Source: Gammaproteobacteria bacterium UBA4421
GTDB taxonomy: Bacteria; Pseudomonadota; Gammaproteobacteria; Pseudomonadales; Azotimanducaceae
Length of the DNA: 54,617 nt
Direction: 5' to 3'
Assembly: GCA_002389675.1 (NCBI GenBank)
Contig: DGQF01000034.1
Location: 1 to 54,617 of the forward strand
Below, one piece after another: positions 9,321 to 19,944 of the stretch. A program made the position numbers and the translations under genes. How positions within the stretch are numbered: the stretch's first letter is position 1; the number at the start of each line of letters is the position of its first letter. The notes below the pieces were generated by a model that saw only the letters and a program-made list of their open reading frames with translations, was not told the DNA's origin and did not search any database.

Positions 9321-9757
9321 TGCGGCTTAATGACTTGTCGCCGAGTGAAGGCAGTAAGCGCTCCAAACGCAGAGTGGGCAGAGGCCCGGGCTCTGGTTGG
9401 GGAAAGACCGCAGCGCGTGGCCAGAAGGGTCAAAAATCTCGCTCCGGCGGTGGTGTGCGGGCTGGTTTTGAAGGGGGGCAGCTACCCTTACAGATGCGCA
9501 TTCCGAAGTTTGGTTTTCGCTCTAGAATTGGGCGGGTAACCGCTGAGGTACGCACCAGCGAGCTGCGCTTGGTCGATGGAGATGAAGTGACGTTGTCGAG
9601 CTTGATTGCGGCAAACGTAGTGCGTCGGGACATGAAGCGTGTCCGCGTTGTGCTCAGCGGAGAGGTCACGCGTGCGATACAAGTCAAGGGTGATGATATC
9701 AAAGTCACCAAAGGCGCCTTAGTGGCGATAGAAGGTGCCGGCGGCAGCGTTGCTTAA
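9320..9757 (+). CDS. rplO: 50S ribosomal protein L15
   Basis: L15 (uL15) is a late-assembling 50S protein with a long basic N-terminal extension. The 145-residue product begins '[20 protein letters not shown]' and has the glycine-rich '[20 protein letters not shown]' stretch plus '[18 protein letters not shown]'. It lies directly before secY, as in most bacteria. Confidence 0.97.
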   Translation: MRLNDLSPSEGSKRSKRRVGRGPGSGWGKTAARGQKGQKSRSGGGVRAGFEGGQLPLQMRIPKFGFRSRIGRVTAEVRTSELRLVDGDEVTLSSLIAANVVRRDMKRVRVVLSGEVTRAIQVKGDDIKVTKGALVAIEGAGGSVA

Positions 9758-9799
9758 TTGCAGCGACCGTTTTTTTTTAAGTAGATTCTGGGACGTTTA

Positions 9800-11140
9800 A
9801 TGTCACGTAACGCAGGGGAAGTAGCCAGTCAACTGGCCGGCAATCAAGCAGGGATCGCGGAGCTACGCACGCGACTGTTGTTTGTGCTGTTTGCGCTGTT
9901 GGTTTATCGCGTGGGTACGCATATCCCAGTGCCGGGTATTGATCCAAGTCAACTAGCTGCTTTGTTTAACCAGAACCAGGGGGGCATCTTAGAACTGTTC
10001 AATATGTTCTCTGGTGGCGCTTGGGAGCGGATGAGTATTCTAGCCCTGGGAGTCATTCCATATATTACGGCCAGTATCATCATGAACTTGATGACAATGA
10101 TGTACCCGCAATTTCAGCAGTGGCGAAAAGAGGGTGATGCGGGCCGCCGCAAGATTACCAAAGTGACGCGCTATCTGACCTTGGGCATCGCCACCCTTCA
10201 AGGGGTATCTTTGACAGTAACGCTGGCCAATCAGGGTCTTGCTTTTGCGCCAGGGCCGACATTTTATTTCGTGTCTTCCCTGACGCTCGTAACCGGCGCT
10301 GTGTTCATGATGTGGTTGGGCGAGCAGATTACGGAACGAGGCGTTGGTAACGGAATTTCATTATTGATTTTTTCCGGAATTGTTTCTGGTTTTCCAGCGG
10401 CATTGGGGCAGGTTTTCGAAGCGGCTCGCCAAGATCAAATTAATATCATTGCACTCCTATTTATGACGGCGATCGCCATCGGAGTGATTTGGTTCATTGT
10501 TCGGGTCGAACGTGGACAGCGGCGGATTACTGTGAACTATGCGAAGCGGCAGCAAGGGCGTCGAGTCTACCAAGCGCAGAGCAGCCACTTACCGCTCAAA
10601 ATTAACATGGCGGGTGTTATTCCTGCGATTTTTGCGTCTAGCTTACTTCTGGCGCCTGCGTCGATGGCGAGCTGGTTTGGCACGAACGAAGGCATGGGAT
10701 GGTTGCAGGAGGTTTCGCTCGTGTTGTCTCCCGGTCAGCCGCTTTACATTCTTTTGTTTGCGGCGGGTATTATCTTTTTTAGTTTTTTCTATACCGCGAT
10801 CATGTTTGACCCCAAAGACGTGGCCGATAATCTTAAGCGCCAGGGCGCCTACGTTCCGGGCATCAGGCCGGGTCAGCAAACGGCGAAATATATCGATGAT
10901 GTCATTACTCGGTTGACTGTGTTCGGTGCGGTGTATGTGGCGCTTGTATGTCTTTTGCCAGAATTCATGATTGTGGCGTTCGACATTACATTTCAATTGG
11001 GAGGCACTGCATTACTGATTGTTGTTGTGGTTGCCATGGACTTTATGTCACAGGTTCAGTCGCATCTGATGTCAAGTCAGTATGCGAAGTTGATGGAAAA
11101 GTCGAACCTACAAAACAATGGTCGGCGCAGAGGCGGTTAG
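9800..11140 (+). CDS. secY: Protein translocase subunit SecY
   Basis: SecY is the channel-forming subunit of the SecYEG translocon in the inner membrane. The 446-residue product has the usual ten hydrophobic segments. It shows the early motif '[18 protein letters not shown]', the plug-region context '[20 protein letters not shown]', and the cytoplasmic loop motif '[12 protein letters not shown]' that contacts SecA and ribosomes. Its ATG at 9800 follows a T-rich spacer. It closes the spc block before rpmJ. Confidence 0.98.
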   Translation: MSRNAGEVASQLAGNQAGIAELRTRLLFVLFALLVYRVGTHIPVPGIDPSQLAALFNQNQGGILELFNMFSGGAWERMSILALGVIPYITASIIMNLMTMMYPQFQQWRKEGDAGRRKITKVTRYLTLGIATLQGVSLTVTLANQGLAFAPGPTFYFVSSLTLVTGAVFMMWLGEQITERGVGNGISLLIFSGIVSGFPAALGQVFEAARQDQINIIALLFMTAIAIGVIWFIVRVERGQRRITVNYAKRQQGRRVYQAQSSHLPLKINMAGVIPAIFASSLLLAPASMASWFGTNEGMGWLQEVSLVLSPGQPLYILLFAAGIIFFSFFYTAIMFDPKDVADNLKRQGAYVPGIRPGQQTAKYIDDVITRLTVFGAVYVALVCLLPEFMIVAFDITFQLGGTALLIVVVVAMDFMSQVQSHLMSSQYAKLMEKSNLQNNGRRRGG

Positions 11141-11144
11141 CATT

Positions 11145-11261
11145 ATGAAAGTGAGAGCATCGGTTAAGAAAATTTGCAGGAACTGCAAGGTTGTCAAACG
11201 TAGGGGTGTTGTACGAGTGATTTGTAGCGCAGAACCCCGGCATAAGCAACGACAGGGCTAA
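11145..11261 (+). CDS. rpmJ: 50S ribosomal protein L36 (zinc-binding type)
   Basis: L36 (bL36), the smallest 50S protein. A 38-codon frame begins at ATG 11145, 4 bp after the secY stop: [20 protein letters not shown] and ending EPRHKQRQG. The zinc ligands C11, C14, C27 and H33 are all present, so this is the C-plus form. Length and position between secY and rpsM are exactly those expected. Confidence 0.97.
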   Translation: MKVRASVKKICRNCKVVKRRGVVRVICSAEPRHKQRQG

Positions 11262-11298
11262 GCGGCCCGCTTAAGCAGAACAAAAACGGAGCGAATAA

Positions 11299-11655
11299 AT
11301 GGCACGTATTGCCGGAATAAACATCCCAGATAACAAGCACGCAAGGATAGCCTTGACCTATATTTATGGGATCGGGTTGACCACAGCAGAGAAGATCTGC
11401 GTTGGAGCGGGCGTAGACCCAACAACAAAAGTTGGCTCGCTTGACGAGGCGAACCTAGACGCGATTCGCAGTGAAGTGTCGAAGGTCACTGTAGAAGGCG
11501 ATTTGCGTCGAGAAACGTCAATGAACATCAAGCGATTGATGGACCTTGGTTGTTATCGGGGGATTCGTCATAGACGGCATTTACCGGTACACGGACAACG
11601 CACGCGTACTAACGCGCGGACCCGAAAAGGACCGAAGCGACCGATTCGTAGGTGA
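11299..11655 (+). CDS. rpsM: 30S ribosomal protein S13
   Basis: S13 (uS13) sits at the top of the 30S head and bridges to the 50S subunit. The 118-residue product has '[19 protein letters not shown]' at the start and the basic C-terminal tail '[18 protein letters not shown]' that contacts P-site tRNA. It opens the alpha block, 37 bp after rpmJ, a spacing too short for a pseudoknot of E. coli size to lie wholly between the genes. Confidence 0.98.
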   Translation: MARIAGINIPDNKHARIALTYIYGIGLTTAEKICVGAGVDPTTKVGSLDEANLDAIRSEVSKVTVEGDLRRETSMNIKRLMDLGCYRGIRHRRHLPVHGQRTRTNARTRKGPKRPIRR

Positions 11656-11720
11656 TTGGCAAATTAATAGTTAGTGTCATCGGTTGATATTGACAATGAA
11701 TGTATACAGGAACTAAGTAA

Positions 11721-12095
11721 ATGGCAGAACGCAAGAAAGCCAAAAGAGTGGTCATAGATGGCGTCGCGCATATACACGCTTCGTTTAATAACACCATCGT
11801 GTCGATTAGCGACCGTCAAGGCAATACGCTGTGTTGGGCGACCTCTGGTGGGTCGGGCTTCCGTGGTTCGCGTAAAAGTACGCCGTTTGCGGCGCAGATC
11901 GCGGCAGAGCGCGCGAGTAATGTTGCGCTGGAGTTTGGTATGAAGAGTGTTGACGTGCTGGTAAAAGGCCCTGGCCCGGGACGTGAGTCCGCCGTGCGTG
12001 CACTTAATGCCGCTGGCTTGAAAATTAACAGCATCGCAGACGTCACTCCGATACCGCACAACGGTTGTCGTCCCCCGAAGAAACGACGCGTTTAA
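11721..12095 (+). CDS. rpsK: 30S ribosomal protein S11
   Basis: S11 (uS11) lies on the 30S platform near the mRNA exit. The 124 residues include '[20 protein letters not shown]' and '[19 protein letters not shown]' and end with the conserved basic '[11 protein letters not shown]'. It is a few residues shorter at the N-terminus than E. coli S11 (129), within family variation. It lies in the standard rpsM-rpsK-rpsD order. Confidence 0.98.
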   Translation: MAERKKAKRVVIDGVAHIHASFNNTIVSISDRQGNTLCWATSGGSGFRGSRKSTPFAAQIAAERASNVALEFGMKSVDVLVKGPGPGRESAVRALNAAGLKINSIADVTPIPHNGCRPPKKRRV

Positions 12096-12122
12096 GCGTC
12101 TTGAAATAGGAAGAGGTAGGTT

Positions 12123-12743
12123 ATGGCCCGTTATTTAGGACCTAAACTCAAATTGAGCCGACGCGAAGGCACGGATCTGTTCTTGAAGAGCGGTGTACGC
12201 CCGATCGACTCAAAATGTAAAATTGATAATGCGCCCGGTCAGCATGGGGTGCGTCGTGGTCGGCTGTCTGATTACGCATTGCAGTTGCGAGAGAAGCAGA
12301 AGGTTCGCCGGTTATACGGTGTCCTGGAGAAGCAATTTCGAAACTATTACAAGAAGGCAGACCGTAAAAAGGGTGCGACGGGCACAAATCTTTTGCAGAT
12401 GCTAGAAGGCCGGCTGGACAACGTGGTCTATCGACTGGGATACGGCTCCACAAGAGCGGAATCGCGACAGCTTGTTTCTCACAAGTCGATAACGGTTAAC
12501 GGCCAGTGTGTAAATATTGCCTCCTTTCAGGTTAAGCCCGACGACGTGGTCGCGGTGGCTGAAAAGTCTCGCGGACAACTCCGGATCCAGGCTGCGATGC
12601 AGCTGGCCGCTCAGCGGGGCGCAGTCGACTGGGTAGAAGTCAATGCTGAGAAAATGGAAGGCGTATTCAAGCGGTCACCAGATCGCGAAGAGTTACCGTC
12701 TGAAATCAATGAAAACCTCATTGTTGAGCTTTATTCCAAGTAA
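12123..12743 (+). CDS. rpsD: 30S ribosomal protein S4
   Basis: S4 (uS4) nucleates 16S 5'-domain folding and in E. coli is the translational repressor of the alpha operon. The 206-residue product matches E. coli in length. It has an N-terminal '[19 protein letters not shown]' and an S4 RNA-binding domain with '[20 protein letters not shown]' followed by '[11 protein letters not shown]'. An AGGAAGAGG box precedes its ATG. Confidence 0.98.
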   Translation: MARYLGPKLKLSRREGTDLFLKSGVRPIDSKCKIDNAPGQHGVRRGRLSDYALQLREKQKVRRLYGVLEKQFRNYYKKADRKKGATGTNLLQMLEGRLDNVVYRLGYGSTRAESRQLVSHKSITVNGQCVNIASFQVKPDDVVAVAEKSRGQLRIQAAMQLAAQRGAVDWVEVNAEKMEGVFKRSPDREELPSEINENLIVELYSK

Positions 12744-12779
12744 TTGAATGGAGCGCTTGCGCTTTTAGGAGACACCACA

Positions 12780-13772
12780 ATGTCACAGTTGGCGAACGAT
12801 TTTTTAACTCCTCGAAATATAGACATCCAGTCAGACAGCCCGACTCGGGCGAAAGTGACGCTGGAACCGCTGGAACGGGGATTTGGTCACACGTTGGGCA
12901 ATACGCTACGACGAATTCTTTTGTCGTCTATGCCTGGTTGCGCGATTACAGAAGTGCAGATCGACGGTGTTTTGCACGAATATAGCACCCTCGAAGGTGT
13001 GCAAGATGACATCATCGATATCCTTTTGAATCTCAAAGGGATCGCAGTGATTTTGCATGACACCGATGAAGCGGTCATCAGCCTATCGAAGAGCGGAGGC
13101 GGTGCAGTCACTGCGGGCGAATTTCAGCTCACGCAGAGCGTTGAGATAGCCAACCCCGATCATGTGGTTTGTACGTTGAACGATGCCGGGTCGATACGCA
13201 TCGAAGCCCGCGTCACTCGGGGAAGAGGTTATGTCCCAGTTGATTCAACGAATAACGAAGAGGACGAGCGTCCAATCGGCGTGCTGCGTTTAGACGCCTC
13301 CTACAGCCCGCTTAAGCGCGTGGCTTACTCCGTTGAGAGCACGCGAGTGGAACAGCGTACCGATTTGGACAAGCTGGTATTAGATCTCGAGACAAACGGC
13401 ACGATTGACCCCGAAGAAGCTATTCGGCGGGCGGCGACGATTCTGCAACATCAGTTGGCAGTTTTTGTGGATCTCGAAAGCGAGAGTGAACCAGCGCCGG
13501 AAGACATTAAAGACGAGGTCGATCCCATATTGATTAGGCCAGTTGATGATCTCGAGCTGACGGTCCGATCGGCGAACTGTTTGAAAGCTGAGAATATCTA
13601 TTACATCGGTGATTTAATCCAGCGCACAGAAGTTGAATTACTCAAGACACCCAATTTGGGTAAAAAGTCACTTACCGAGATTAAAGATGTATTGGCATCT
13701 CGCGGTTTAGCACTTGGCATGCGGCTAGAGGGTTGGCCGCCGTCAAACCTACACGGCGGTCGGATCGGTTAG
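12780..13772 (+). CDS. rpoA: DNA-directed RNA polymerase subunit alpha
   Basis: RpoA dimerises to nucleate RNA polymerase assembly and contacts UP elements and activators. I start at ATG 12780 ([16 protein letters not shown]), behind TAGGAGA, giving 330 residues against 329 in E. coli. The N-terminal domain shows '[20 protein letters not shown]' and the C-terminal domain '[20 protein letters not shown]' with the DNA-contacting arginine (R265 equivalent) and '[20 protein letters not shown]'. It lies between rpsD and rplQ. Confidence 0.98.
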   Translation: MSQLANDFLTPRNIDIQSDSPTRAKVTLEPLERGFGHTLGNTLRRILLSSMPGCAITEVQIDGVLHEYSTLEGVQDDIIDILLNLKGIAVILHDTDEAVISLSKSGGGAVTAGEFQLTQSVEIANPDHVVCTLNDAGSIRIEARVTRGRGYVPVDSTNNEEDERPIGVLRLDASYSPLKRVAYSVESTRVEQRTDLDKLVLDLETNGTIDPEEAIRRAATILQHQLAVFVDLESESEPAPEDIKDEVDPILIRPVDDLELTVRSANCLKAENIYYIGDLIQRTEVELLKTPNLGKKSLTEIKDVLASRGLALGMRLEGWPPSNLHGGRIG

Positions 13773-13835
13773 TTTAGAGGCATAGATTATCTGGAGGTCA
13801 GTTGCCTTCAGAATCATAGATAGGAAAGGTAGAAG

Positions 13836-14288
13836 ATGCGTCATCGTAAGAGTGGTAGACAGCTCAACCGTAACAGCTCGCACAGGCAGGCTATGTTTCG
13901 CAACATGGCAACGTCTTTGATTGAACACGAAGTTATCAAAACAACGTTGCCAAAAGCAAAAGAATTGCGTCGCATTGCGGAGCCGTTAATTACATTGGCC
14001 AAGGACGACTCGGTTGCCAATCGGCGACTGGCATTTTCCCGCACACGCGACAAGGCGGCCGTGGGAAAACTTTTCACCGAACTGGGTCCAAGGTACGAAG
14101 CTCGGCCAGGCGGATATACACGAATATTAAAGTGTGGATATAGAGCGGGCGACGCGGCGCCAATGGCGTATATAGAATTGGTGGATCGCCCGATAGCACA
14201 ATATGAAGAGGATTCTGCGGAAGAAGAATCAGAATCCAGCAGTGTAGACGCTGCAGTGGAAGGTGAAACCGCCGAAATCAAAGCCTAG
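13836..14288 (+). CDS. rplQ: 50S ribosomal protein L17 with acidic tail
   Basis: L17 (bL17) is located near the tunnel exit. Residues 1-120 follow the family ('[20 protein letters not shown]' and '[20 protein letters not shown]'). The protein is 150 residues long against about 127 in E. coli; the extra 25-30 C-terminal residues are Glu/Ser-rich ([13 protein letters not shown] and on), an acidic extension on an otherwise basic protein. The tail is followed by stop, and an aminotransferase gene starts 6 bp later. Confidence 0.96.
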   Translation: MRHRKSGRQLNRNSSHRQAMFRNMATSLIEHEVIKTTLPKAKELRRIAEPLITLAKDDSVANRRLAFSRTRDKAAVGKLFTELGPRYEARPGGYTRILKCGYRAGDAAPMAYIELVDRPIAQYEEDSAEEESESSSVDAAVEGETAEIKA

Positions 14289-14294
14289 TGCAGG

Positions 14295-15410
14295 ATGTAT
14301 AGGTCGTTTAACCCTACACCACGTACTCTGATGGGCCCCGGCCCGTCAGACGTCCACCCGCGAGTGCTCGCGGCCAGTGCCCGGCCTACCATTGGGCACC
14401 TAGATCCCGAATTCATTACCCTAATGGATGAGATCAAAGGGCTGCTCCGAGAGGCTTTCAAAACTAACAATGCGTACACTTTGCCGTTGTCTGCTCCGGG
14501 TTCTGCGGCTATGGAGGCGGCTTTTGCCAATTTGGTGGAACCCGGAGATAAGGTCATTGTCTGTATCAACGGCGTATTCGGTGCGCGTATGGCGGAGAAC
14601 GTTCGCCGGATGGGCGGGGTCTTGATCACGGTCGAAGACCGATGGGGTGAGCCCGTGGACCCTGAAAAATTACGCGCGGCGCTGGTGTCTCATCCGGATG
14701 CAAAGGTTGTGGCTCTGGTCCATGCAGAAACCTCCACGGGGGTGTGTTCGGATGTCAAAACGCTCTGCGCAATGGCTAAAAATTCAGGTTGTTTAACCAT
14801 CGTTGATTCAGTGACCGGTTTGGCGGGTGTCGAGTTGAGGGTGGACGACTGGCAGATTGATGTGGCTTATTCTGGGACGCAGAAATGCCTTTCTTGCCCG
14901 CCGGGAATTAGTCTGATCACGTATAGCCAGGCAGCGGCAAAGTGTGTAGAGGGGCGCAATACGCCAGTTCAAAGTTGGTTCCTGGATCTGTCACTTTTGA
15001 TGGCTTATTGGGACGGCGACGGTGCCCGTGCATACCATCATACTGCGCCGGTAAATGCGATGTATGGTCTTCATGAAGCCTTGTTGATGGTGCATGAAGA
15101 GGGCATAGAAAATGCTTGGGGAAGACACCGTGATATGCACCAGCGGCTGCTGGCTGGCCTTGATGAAATCGGGTTGACCATGGTTGTGGACGAAAAATAC
15201 AGGCTGCCGCAGCTCAATGTGGTTTCGGTACCTGACGGGATCGACGAGGCAAAGATTAGGCGGGATGTGTTAAACCGGTACAATTTGGAGATCGGCGCTG
15301 GTTTAGGGGTCTTTGCAGGAAAGGTTTGGCGTATCGGCTTGATGGGATACGCGGCGCGTCAGGAAAATGTCACGCTATGCACTAATGCGTTACGCCAGGC
15401 GCTTCTCTAA
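14295..15410 (+). CDS. Class V aminotransferase, alanine/serine-glyoxylate type
   Basis: A PLP-dependent fold-type I enzyme of the alanine-glyoxylate/serine-glyoxylate aminotransferase family, probably cytoplasmic. The 371 residues show the N-terminal 'LMGPGPSDVHPRVL' signature, the cofactor aspartate region 'IVDSVTGLAG' (D171) and the Schiff-base lysine K197 in 'YSGTQKCLSCPPG'. It begins 6 bp after rplQ with only a weak GCAGG box beside the ATG, so it is probably transcribed with the alpha operon. It converges on uvrA with a 9-bp gap and no visible terminator. The amino donor is not predictable from sequence alone. Confidence 0.88.
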   Translation: MYRSFNPTPRTLMGPGPSDVHPRVLAASARPTIGHLDPEFITLMDEIKGLLREAFKTNNAYTLPLSAPGSAAMEAAFANLVEPGDKVIVCINGVFGARMAENVRRMGGVLITVEDRWGEPVDPEKLRAALVSHPDAKVVALVHAETSTGVCSDVKTLCAMAKNSGCLTIVDSVTGLAGVELRVDDWQIDVAYSGTQKCLSCPPGISLITYSQAAAKCVEGRNTPVQSWFLDLSLLMAYWDGDGARAYHHTAPVNAMYGLHEALLMVHEEGIENAWGRHRDMHQRLLAGLDEIGLTMVVDEKYRLPQLNVVSVPDGIDEAKIRRDVLNRYNLEIGAGLGVFAGKVWRIGLMGYAARQENVTLCTNALRQALL

Positions 15411-15419
15411 GCCTGCATA

Positions 15420-18254
15420 CTAGTTCGGGTTGCTCAAGACGGTTTTCAGAAAATGTCCTGTATGTGACAGTTGGTTTTGTGCGACCGCTTCGGGTGTGCC
15501 CGTTGCGACAATGGCGCCGCCACCGGAGCCGCCTTCAGGGCCCAAGTCAATAACCCAGTCTGCTGTTTTGATTACATCGAGGTTGTGCTCGATGACCACA
15601 ACGGTATTGCCATGGTCTCTCAACCTGTGCAGCACCTCTAGCAACTGGGCGATATCGTGAAAGTGTAGTCCGGTTGTGGGTTCGTCCAATATATAGAGTG
15701 TCTTGCCGGTGTCTCGTTTAGAGAGTTCGCGTGATAGTTTGACGCGCTGGGCTTCGCCTCCGGATAGCGTGGTGGCCGATTGCCCCAAACGAACGTATGA
15801 GAGGCCGACCTCAACCAGCGTTTGCAGCTTTCGCGACAACATGGGCACTGCGTCGAAAAATGCCCTGGCCTCCTCAATTGTGAGATCCAGTACCTGGTGT
15901 ATGTTTTTGCCTTTATAGCGAATGTCTAACGTTTCCCGATTATAGCGGGCCCCTTTGCAAACATCGCAGGGAACGTAGATATCGGGCAAAAAATGCATCT
16001 CGACCTTGATGACACCGTCTCCCTGACACGCTTCGCAGCGACCGCCTTTGACGTTGAAGCTAAAACGCCCGGGTTTGTAACCGCGCGCGCGCGATTCCTG
16101 AACCCCTGCGAATAGTTCCCGAATAGGTGTGAACAATCCCGTGTACGTTGCGGGGTTAGAACGCGGTGTCCGACCAATTGGGCTCTGATCGATATCAACC
16201 ACTTTGTCCAGGTGGTTCATTCCCTCTATGCGCTCGTGCGCCGCGCTAACCAAAGTGGTGGCCTTGTTCAGCGTTGTCGCGGCGACAGGGTAAAGGGTGC
16301 GGTTGATCAAGGTTGACTTGCCAGAGCCGGATACGCCGGTGACACAGGTGAGCAAACCACAAGGAATAGCGACGCTGACATGCTGTAAATTATTGCCGCT
16401 GGCACCGATTAGACGAATACATTTTTTCTCATCCCAAGGCGTTCGTTGGTTTGGCACTTGGATGTGTTTCTGACCCGACAAATATTGGCCGGTGATCGAC
16501 GCTTCGCTGTTGATAATGTCTTCTAGCTGTCCGGCAGCGACCACCTCTCCGCCGTGTGTGCCTGCACCCGGGCCGATGTCGATGAGATAATCGGCGGCTC
16601 TGATCGCCTCCTCGTCATGTTCAACCACCAGTACAGAATTACCGAGGTCTCGAAGGTGTTCAAGGGTGCGTAACAGTCTTTTGTTGTCCCGCTGGTGCAG
16701 GCCGATAGATGGCTCATCGAGAATGTACATGACACCAACTAGGCCGGCGCCAATTTGACTGGCTAGCCTAATACGCTGTGCCTCGCCGCCAGAAAGCGTG
16801 TCCGCACTGCGATCAAGTGTCAGATAGTTGAGTCCCACGTCGACCAGAAACTGCAGGCGGGCCAAGATCTCTTTGAGGATTTTATCCGCAATTGCGGCTT
16901 TCTGTCCTTTCAACTTCATCTGGTTGAAATGCGTAAGCGTCGCTTCTATGGAGCCGCTGGTTATCTGCGGCAAACTGGTTTTGCCTATGAATACGTTGCG
17001 CGACGAGGAACGTAATCGCGTTCCTTCGCAAGCAGGACAATCCGCAATTCTGACAAACTTCTGCAGGTTTTCGCGCACCATGTTCGAGTCAGTCTCGTGG
17101 TATCGGCGTTCCATGTTGGGGATTACACCCTCAAATCGATGTCGCCGGCTGATCACGTCGCCACGGTCGTTGGTATAGCTAAAATCGATCCGATTCTGTC
17201 CACTGCCGAAAAGGATAGCGTTGCGATGCTTTTTGCTCAGGGTATTAAAGGGCAATTCGACATTGAATCCGTAATGGTCAGCCAGTGACGTCAGCATGTG
17301 AAAATAATATACGTTACGCCGGTCCCAACCCCGTATCGCTCCTTCAGCTAGGGTCAGGTCCTCATCGGCGACCACAAGATCGGGATCGAAGAAATTCGTC
17401 ATGCCTAAGCCGTCACAGGATTCGCAGGCGCCGGCAGGATTATTGAACGAAAACATTCTCGGCTCGAGTTCGGAGATACTGTATCCGCACGTCGGGCAGG
17501 CAAATCGGGCTGAAAAGACCAATCCCTGGGCACGACTGTCGTCCATATTTTGCACAAGGGCGACGCCGTCAGATAGATTCAATGCGGTTTCAAAGCTCTC
17601 TGCCAGACGTTGCTGGATGTCGGGTTTAACTCTGACTCGGTCGATGACCGCTTCGATGGTATGTTTTTTATTCTTATCAAGGTCCGGGGTCGCATCCAGA
17701 TCAACGACCAGGCCATCAATTCTCGCGCGTACAAAACCGTTGCTGCGCAGTTCTTGAAAAACATGTAAATGTTCTCCTTTGCGTTCATTAATCACAGGCG
17801 CCAAGATCATCACGCGTTGCTCGGCTTGGGCTTCCAGCACCTGATCAACCATTTGGCTCACCGTCTGTGCGGCCAACGGCAATTGATGGTCAGGGCAGCG
17901 AGGTTCCCCAACTCGGGCATACAGCAGGCGCAGATAATCATAAATCTCTGTAATAGTGCCGACCGTGGAGCGCGGATTGTGGGACGTTGACTTTTGCTCG
18001 ATGGAAATCGCCGGCGACAGCCCTTCAATATGATCTACATCCGGTTTTTCCATCATGGATAAAAATTGACGAGCATACGCAGACAAAGATTCTACGTAGC
18101 GTCTCTGGCCCTCGGCGTAAAGCGTGTCGAATGCCAGTGAAGATTTCCCTGAACCGGATAGCCCCGTGATGATAACCAATTGATCTCTGGGAATGTCTAG
18201 ATCAATGTTTTTTAGGTTATGAGTTCGGGCGCCGCGAACAGAAATCTTATCCAA
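15420..18254 (-). CDS. uvrA: Excinuclease ABC subunit A
   Basis: UvrA is the damage-sensing ATPase of nucleotide excision repair, acting as a dimer with UvrB. Two ABC modules are present: Walker [10 protein letters not shown] near the N-terminus and GVSGSGKS in the second half, each with an LSGGEAQR signature, plus zinc-finger cysteine pairs such as CEACQGDGV and [10 protein letters not shown] place the start at TTG 18254, where [16 protein letters not shown] aligns with E. coli [16 protein letters not shown] (944 against 940 residues). The frame is open to an ATG at 18323 but that extension has no family support. It is divergent from ssb, the classical arrangement. Confidence 0.96.
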   Translation of the reverse strand: MDKISVRGARTHNLKNIDLDIPRDQLVIITGLSGSGKSSLAFDTLYAEGQRRYVESLSAYARQFLSMMEKPDVDHIEGLSPAISIEQKSTSHNPRSTVGTITEIYDYLRLLYARVGEPRCPDHQLPLAAQTVSQMVDQVLEAQAEQRVMILAPVINERKGEHLHVFQELRSNGFVRARIDGLVVDLDATPDLDKNKKHTIEAVIDRVRVKPDIQQRLAESFETALNLSDGVALVQNMDDSRAQGLVFSARFACPTCGYSISELEPRMFSFNNPAGACESCDGLGMTNFFDPDLVVADEDLTLAEGAIRGWDRRNVYYFHMLTSLADHYGFNVELPFNTLSKKHRNAILFGSGQNRIDFSYTNDRGDVISRRHRFEGVIPNMERRYHETDSNMVRENLQKFVRIADCPACEGTRLRSSSRNVFIGKTSLPQITSGSIEATLTHFNQMKLKGQKAAIADKILKEILARLQFLVDVGLNYLTLDRSADTLSGGEAQRIRLASQIGAGLVGVMYILDEPSIGLHQRDNKRLLRTLEHLRDLGNSVLVVEHDEEAIRAADYLIDIGPGAGTHGGEVVAAGQLEDIINSEASITGQYLSGQKHIQVPNQRTPWDEKKCIRLIGASGNNLQHVSVAIPCGLLTCVTGVSGSGKSTLINRTLYPVAATTLNKATTLVSAAHERIEGMNHLDKVVDIDQSPIGRTPRSNPATYTGLFTPIRELFAGVQESRARGYKPGRFSFNVKGGRCEACQGDGVIKVEMHFLPDIYVPCDVCKGARYNRETLDIRYKGKNIHQVLDLTIEEARAFFDAVPMLSRKLQTLVEVGLSYVRLGQSATTLSGGEAQRVKLSRELSKRDTGKTLYILDEPTTGLHFHDIAQLLEVLHRLRDHGNTVVVIEHNLDVIKTADWVIDLGPEGGSGGGAIVATGTPEAVAQNQLSHTGHFLKTVLSNPN

Positions 18255-18466
18255 CGTGTCTTTCTCTGAAGTAAACAAGTTACGGTAGCTTGAACTGTGC
18301 GTTCGAGCAACCAGACTGATCACTTGTCTGAGCCTCTGGAATAGATTTAGCCTTCTATAATCAGTTGAATCTGTAGATATCTCTCACAAATGGGATGAAT
18401 CACAACTGCTGTGATCGCGCCACAATTGAATTACACTAAGCGCAGAACGGCGAAAAGAGTGGGGCA

Positions 18467-18970
18467 ATGGCGCGCGGAATAAACAAAGTAATACTAATTG
18501 GTAACTTGGGTCGAGATCCTGAAACTCGGTACACACAAAGTGGGAGTGCAGTCACTAACTTCAGTATTGCCACTTCTGAAAATTGGCGAGATCGAACAAC
18601 GGGTGAGCAGCAAGAGCGCACGGAATGGCATAATGCAGTTTGTTTCACCCGGCTGGCGGAAATCGCTGGCGAGTATCTGCGCAAGGGTTCGAAGGTCTAC
18701 ATCGAGGGTAGTCTTCGCACCACAAGTTGGGAGCAGGACGGGCAAAAAAAATACCGCACTGAGGTGATGGTTCGGGAACTTCAGATGCTTGATGGGCGAG
18801 CCGATTCAGGTATGGGAGGCGGCAGCAGTGGATACACTGGCAACGGCGGTTCGGCGCCCAGCGCACCGTCTCGCGGCGCACCGACCGGCTTCGAACAGGG
18901 ACCGCCTATGGCAGATAACGCACCGACATTATCTGATGACACAGACTTTGAGGACGATATTCCATTCTAG
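18467..18970 (+). CDS. ssb: Single-stranded DNA-binding protein
   Basis: SSB binds single-stranded DNA as a tetramer during replication, repair and recombination. The 167-residue product has the OB-fold N-terminal domain ('[20 protein letters not shown]' and '[19 protein letters not shown]'), a Gly/Ser/Pro-rich flexible linker, and the acidic tip DDIPF, which recruits partner proteins such as exonuclease I and RecQ. It is divergent from uvrA and converges on uppP with a 7-bp gap. Confidence 0.97.
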   Translation: MARGINKVILIGNLGRDPETRYTQSGSAVTNFSIATSENWRDRTTGEQQERTEWHNAVCFTRLAEIAGEYLRKGSKVYIEGSLRTTSWEQDGQKKYRTEVMVRELQMLDGRADSGMGGGSSGYTGNGGSAPSAPSRGAPTGFEQGPPMADNAPTLSDDTDFEDDIPF

Positions 18971-18977
18971 GATAAGC

Positions 18978-19769
18978 TCACAGGAAATAGATTATGAGCA
19001 GAATGGCGCCTAATAGCCCTCGGTAAATCACGTAGGGCAGCATGCCGGTTCTTTCGACCAGCGCAATAAAGTAGTGGATGCACAAATAAGCGGACAGCCC
19101 GGCAATTAGGGCCCCGCTGACAAGGTCACGCCAAGCACGATCGACATCACCGTTGATTAGGTCAAGCGTCAGCAGCAGCTGTGCGCCGGCAATGGCTGGT
19201 ATAGATAACAAAAATGAAAACTTGGCGGCGCTGGTTCTGCTTAAACCAAGCATCAGCGCGGCTGTGATCGTAATGCCCGAGCGCGATGTGCCGGGAATCA
19301 AGGCAAGGGTTTGGGCCAACCCGATAAGAATCGCACTAGACCACTCAGGCCGCTCTTTGGTGCCGGGGCGTCGGTCTGCTATCCACAGTGCTGCGCCGAA
19401 AAGCAAGGTGGTACTTGCTATAACAGGCACGGTTCGAAGGTGATCTTCGATGAGTGTTTTCCCCAGCCAACCTGCGATGACGACAGGTAGGGTTGCCGCG
19501 GCAAGCTTAAAGGCTAAATCGATCTCTGGGGTGTAGGCTTGTTGTGCTGGAAAGTTGATCAGCGCACGACTCATGCCGGTTAGTTCAACGCGAAAGTAGA
19601 TGACTACGGCAATCAGCGTGCCAAAATGTACGCCGACGTCGAATGCAAGCCCCTGGTCGGGCCAGTCGGTAAGTTGCGCGGGTAGCACGAGATGTGCTGA
19701 ACTTGAAACGGGTAAAAACTCGGTAAGACCTTGTATTAAGCTCAGGGCAATGATTTGCAGCCAATCCAC
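18978..19769 (-). CDS. uppP: Undecaprenyl-diphosphatase
   Basis: UppP (BacA) dephosphorylates undecaprenyl diphosphate in the inner membrane, recycling the lipid carrier for peptidoglycan and other polymers. The 263-residue protein is highly hydrophobic. It carries both family motifs: 'QGLTEFLPVSSSAHL' near the N-terminus, with the catalytic glutamate and serine cluster, and 'PGTSRSGITI' with the arginine needed for activity. ATG at 19769 gives MDWLQIIALSLIQGLTE, the usual start. Confidence 0.95.
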   Translation of the reverse strand: MDWLQIIALSLIQGLTEFLPVSSSAHLVLPAQLTDWPDQGLAFDVGVHFGTLIAVVIYFRVELTGMSRALINFPAQQAYTPEIDLAFKLAAATLPVVIAGWLGKTLIEDHLRTVPVIASTTLLFGAALWIADRRPGTKERPEWSSAILIGLAQTLALIPGTSRSGITITAALMLGLSRTSAAKFSFLLSIPAIAGAQLLLTLDLINGDVDRAWRDLVSGALIAGLSAYLCIHYFIALVERTGMLPYVIYRGLLGAILLIIYFL

Positions 19770-19944
19770 AGTTTAGGCACCTCGGCTTCGTGTTAACGCA
19801 AACGGTATGCTCGACGTTGCGGTGGTCTGTGTAAAAGCGATCGTGTTGTCATTATAAGGGCTAGACATGCTTTATCCGGATGAGTCGAGAGCCTGAAACT
19901 GGGCATTAGTATACCTTTTAAAACCGGCGGGTAACGAAGTCGCT

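Noticed and set aside
18371..18386. Possible LexA (SOS) box between uvrA and ssb (CTGTAGATATCTCTCA)
   Set aside because: Only the left CTGT half matches; the right half should read ACAG. uvrA is often SOS-controlled, but this site alone does not support it.
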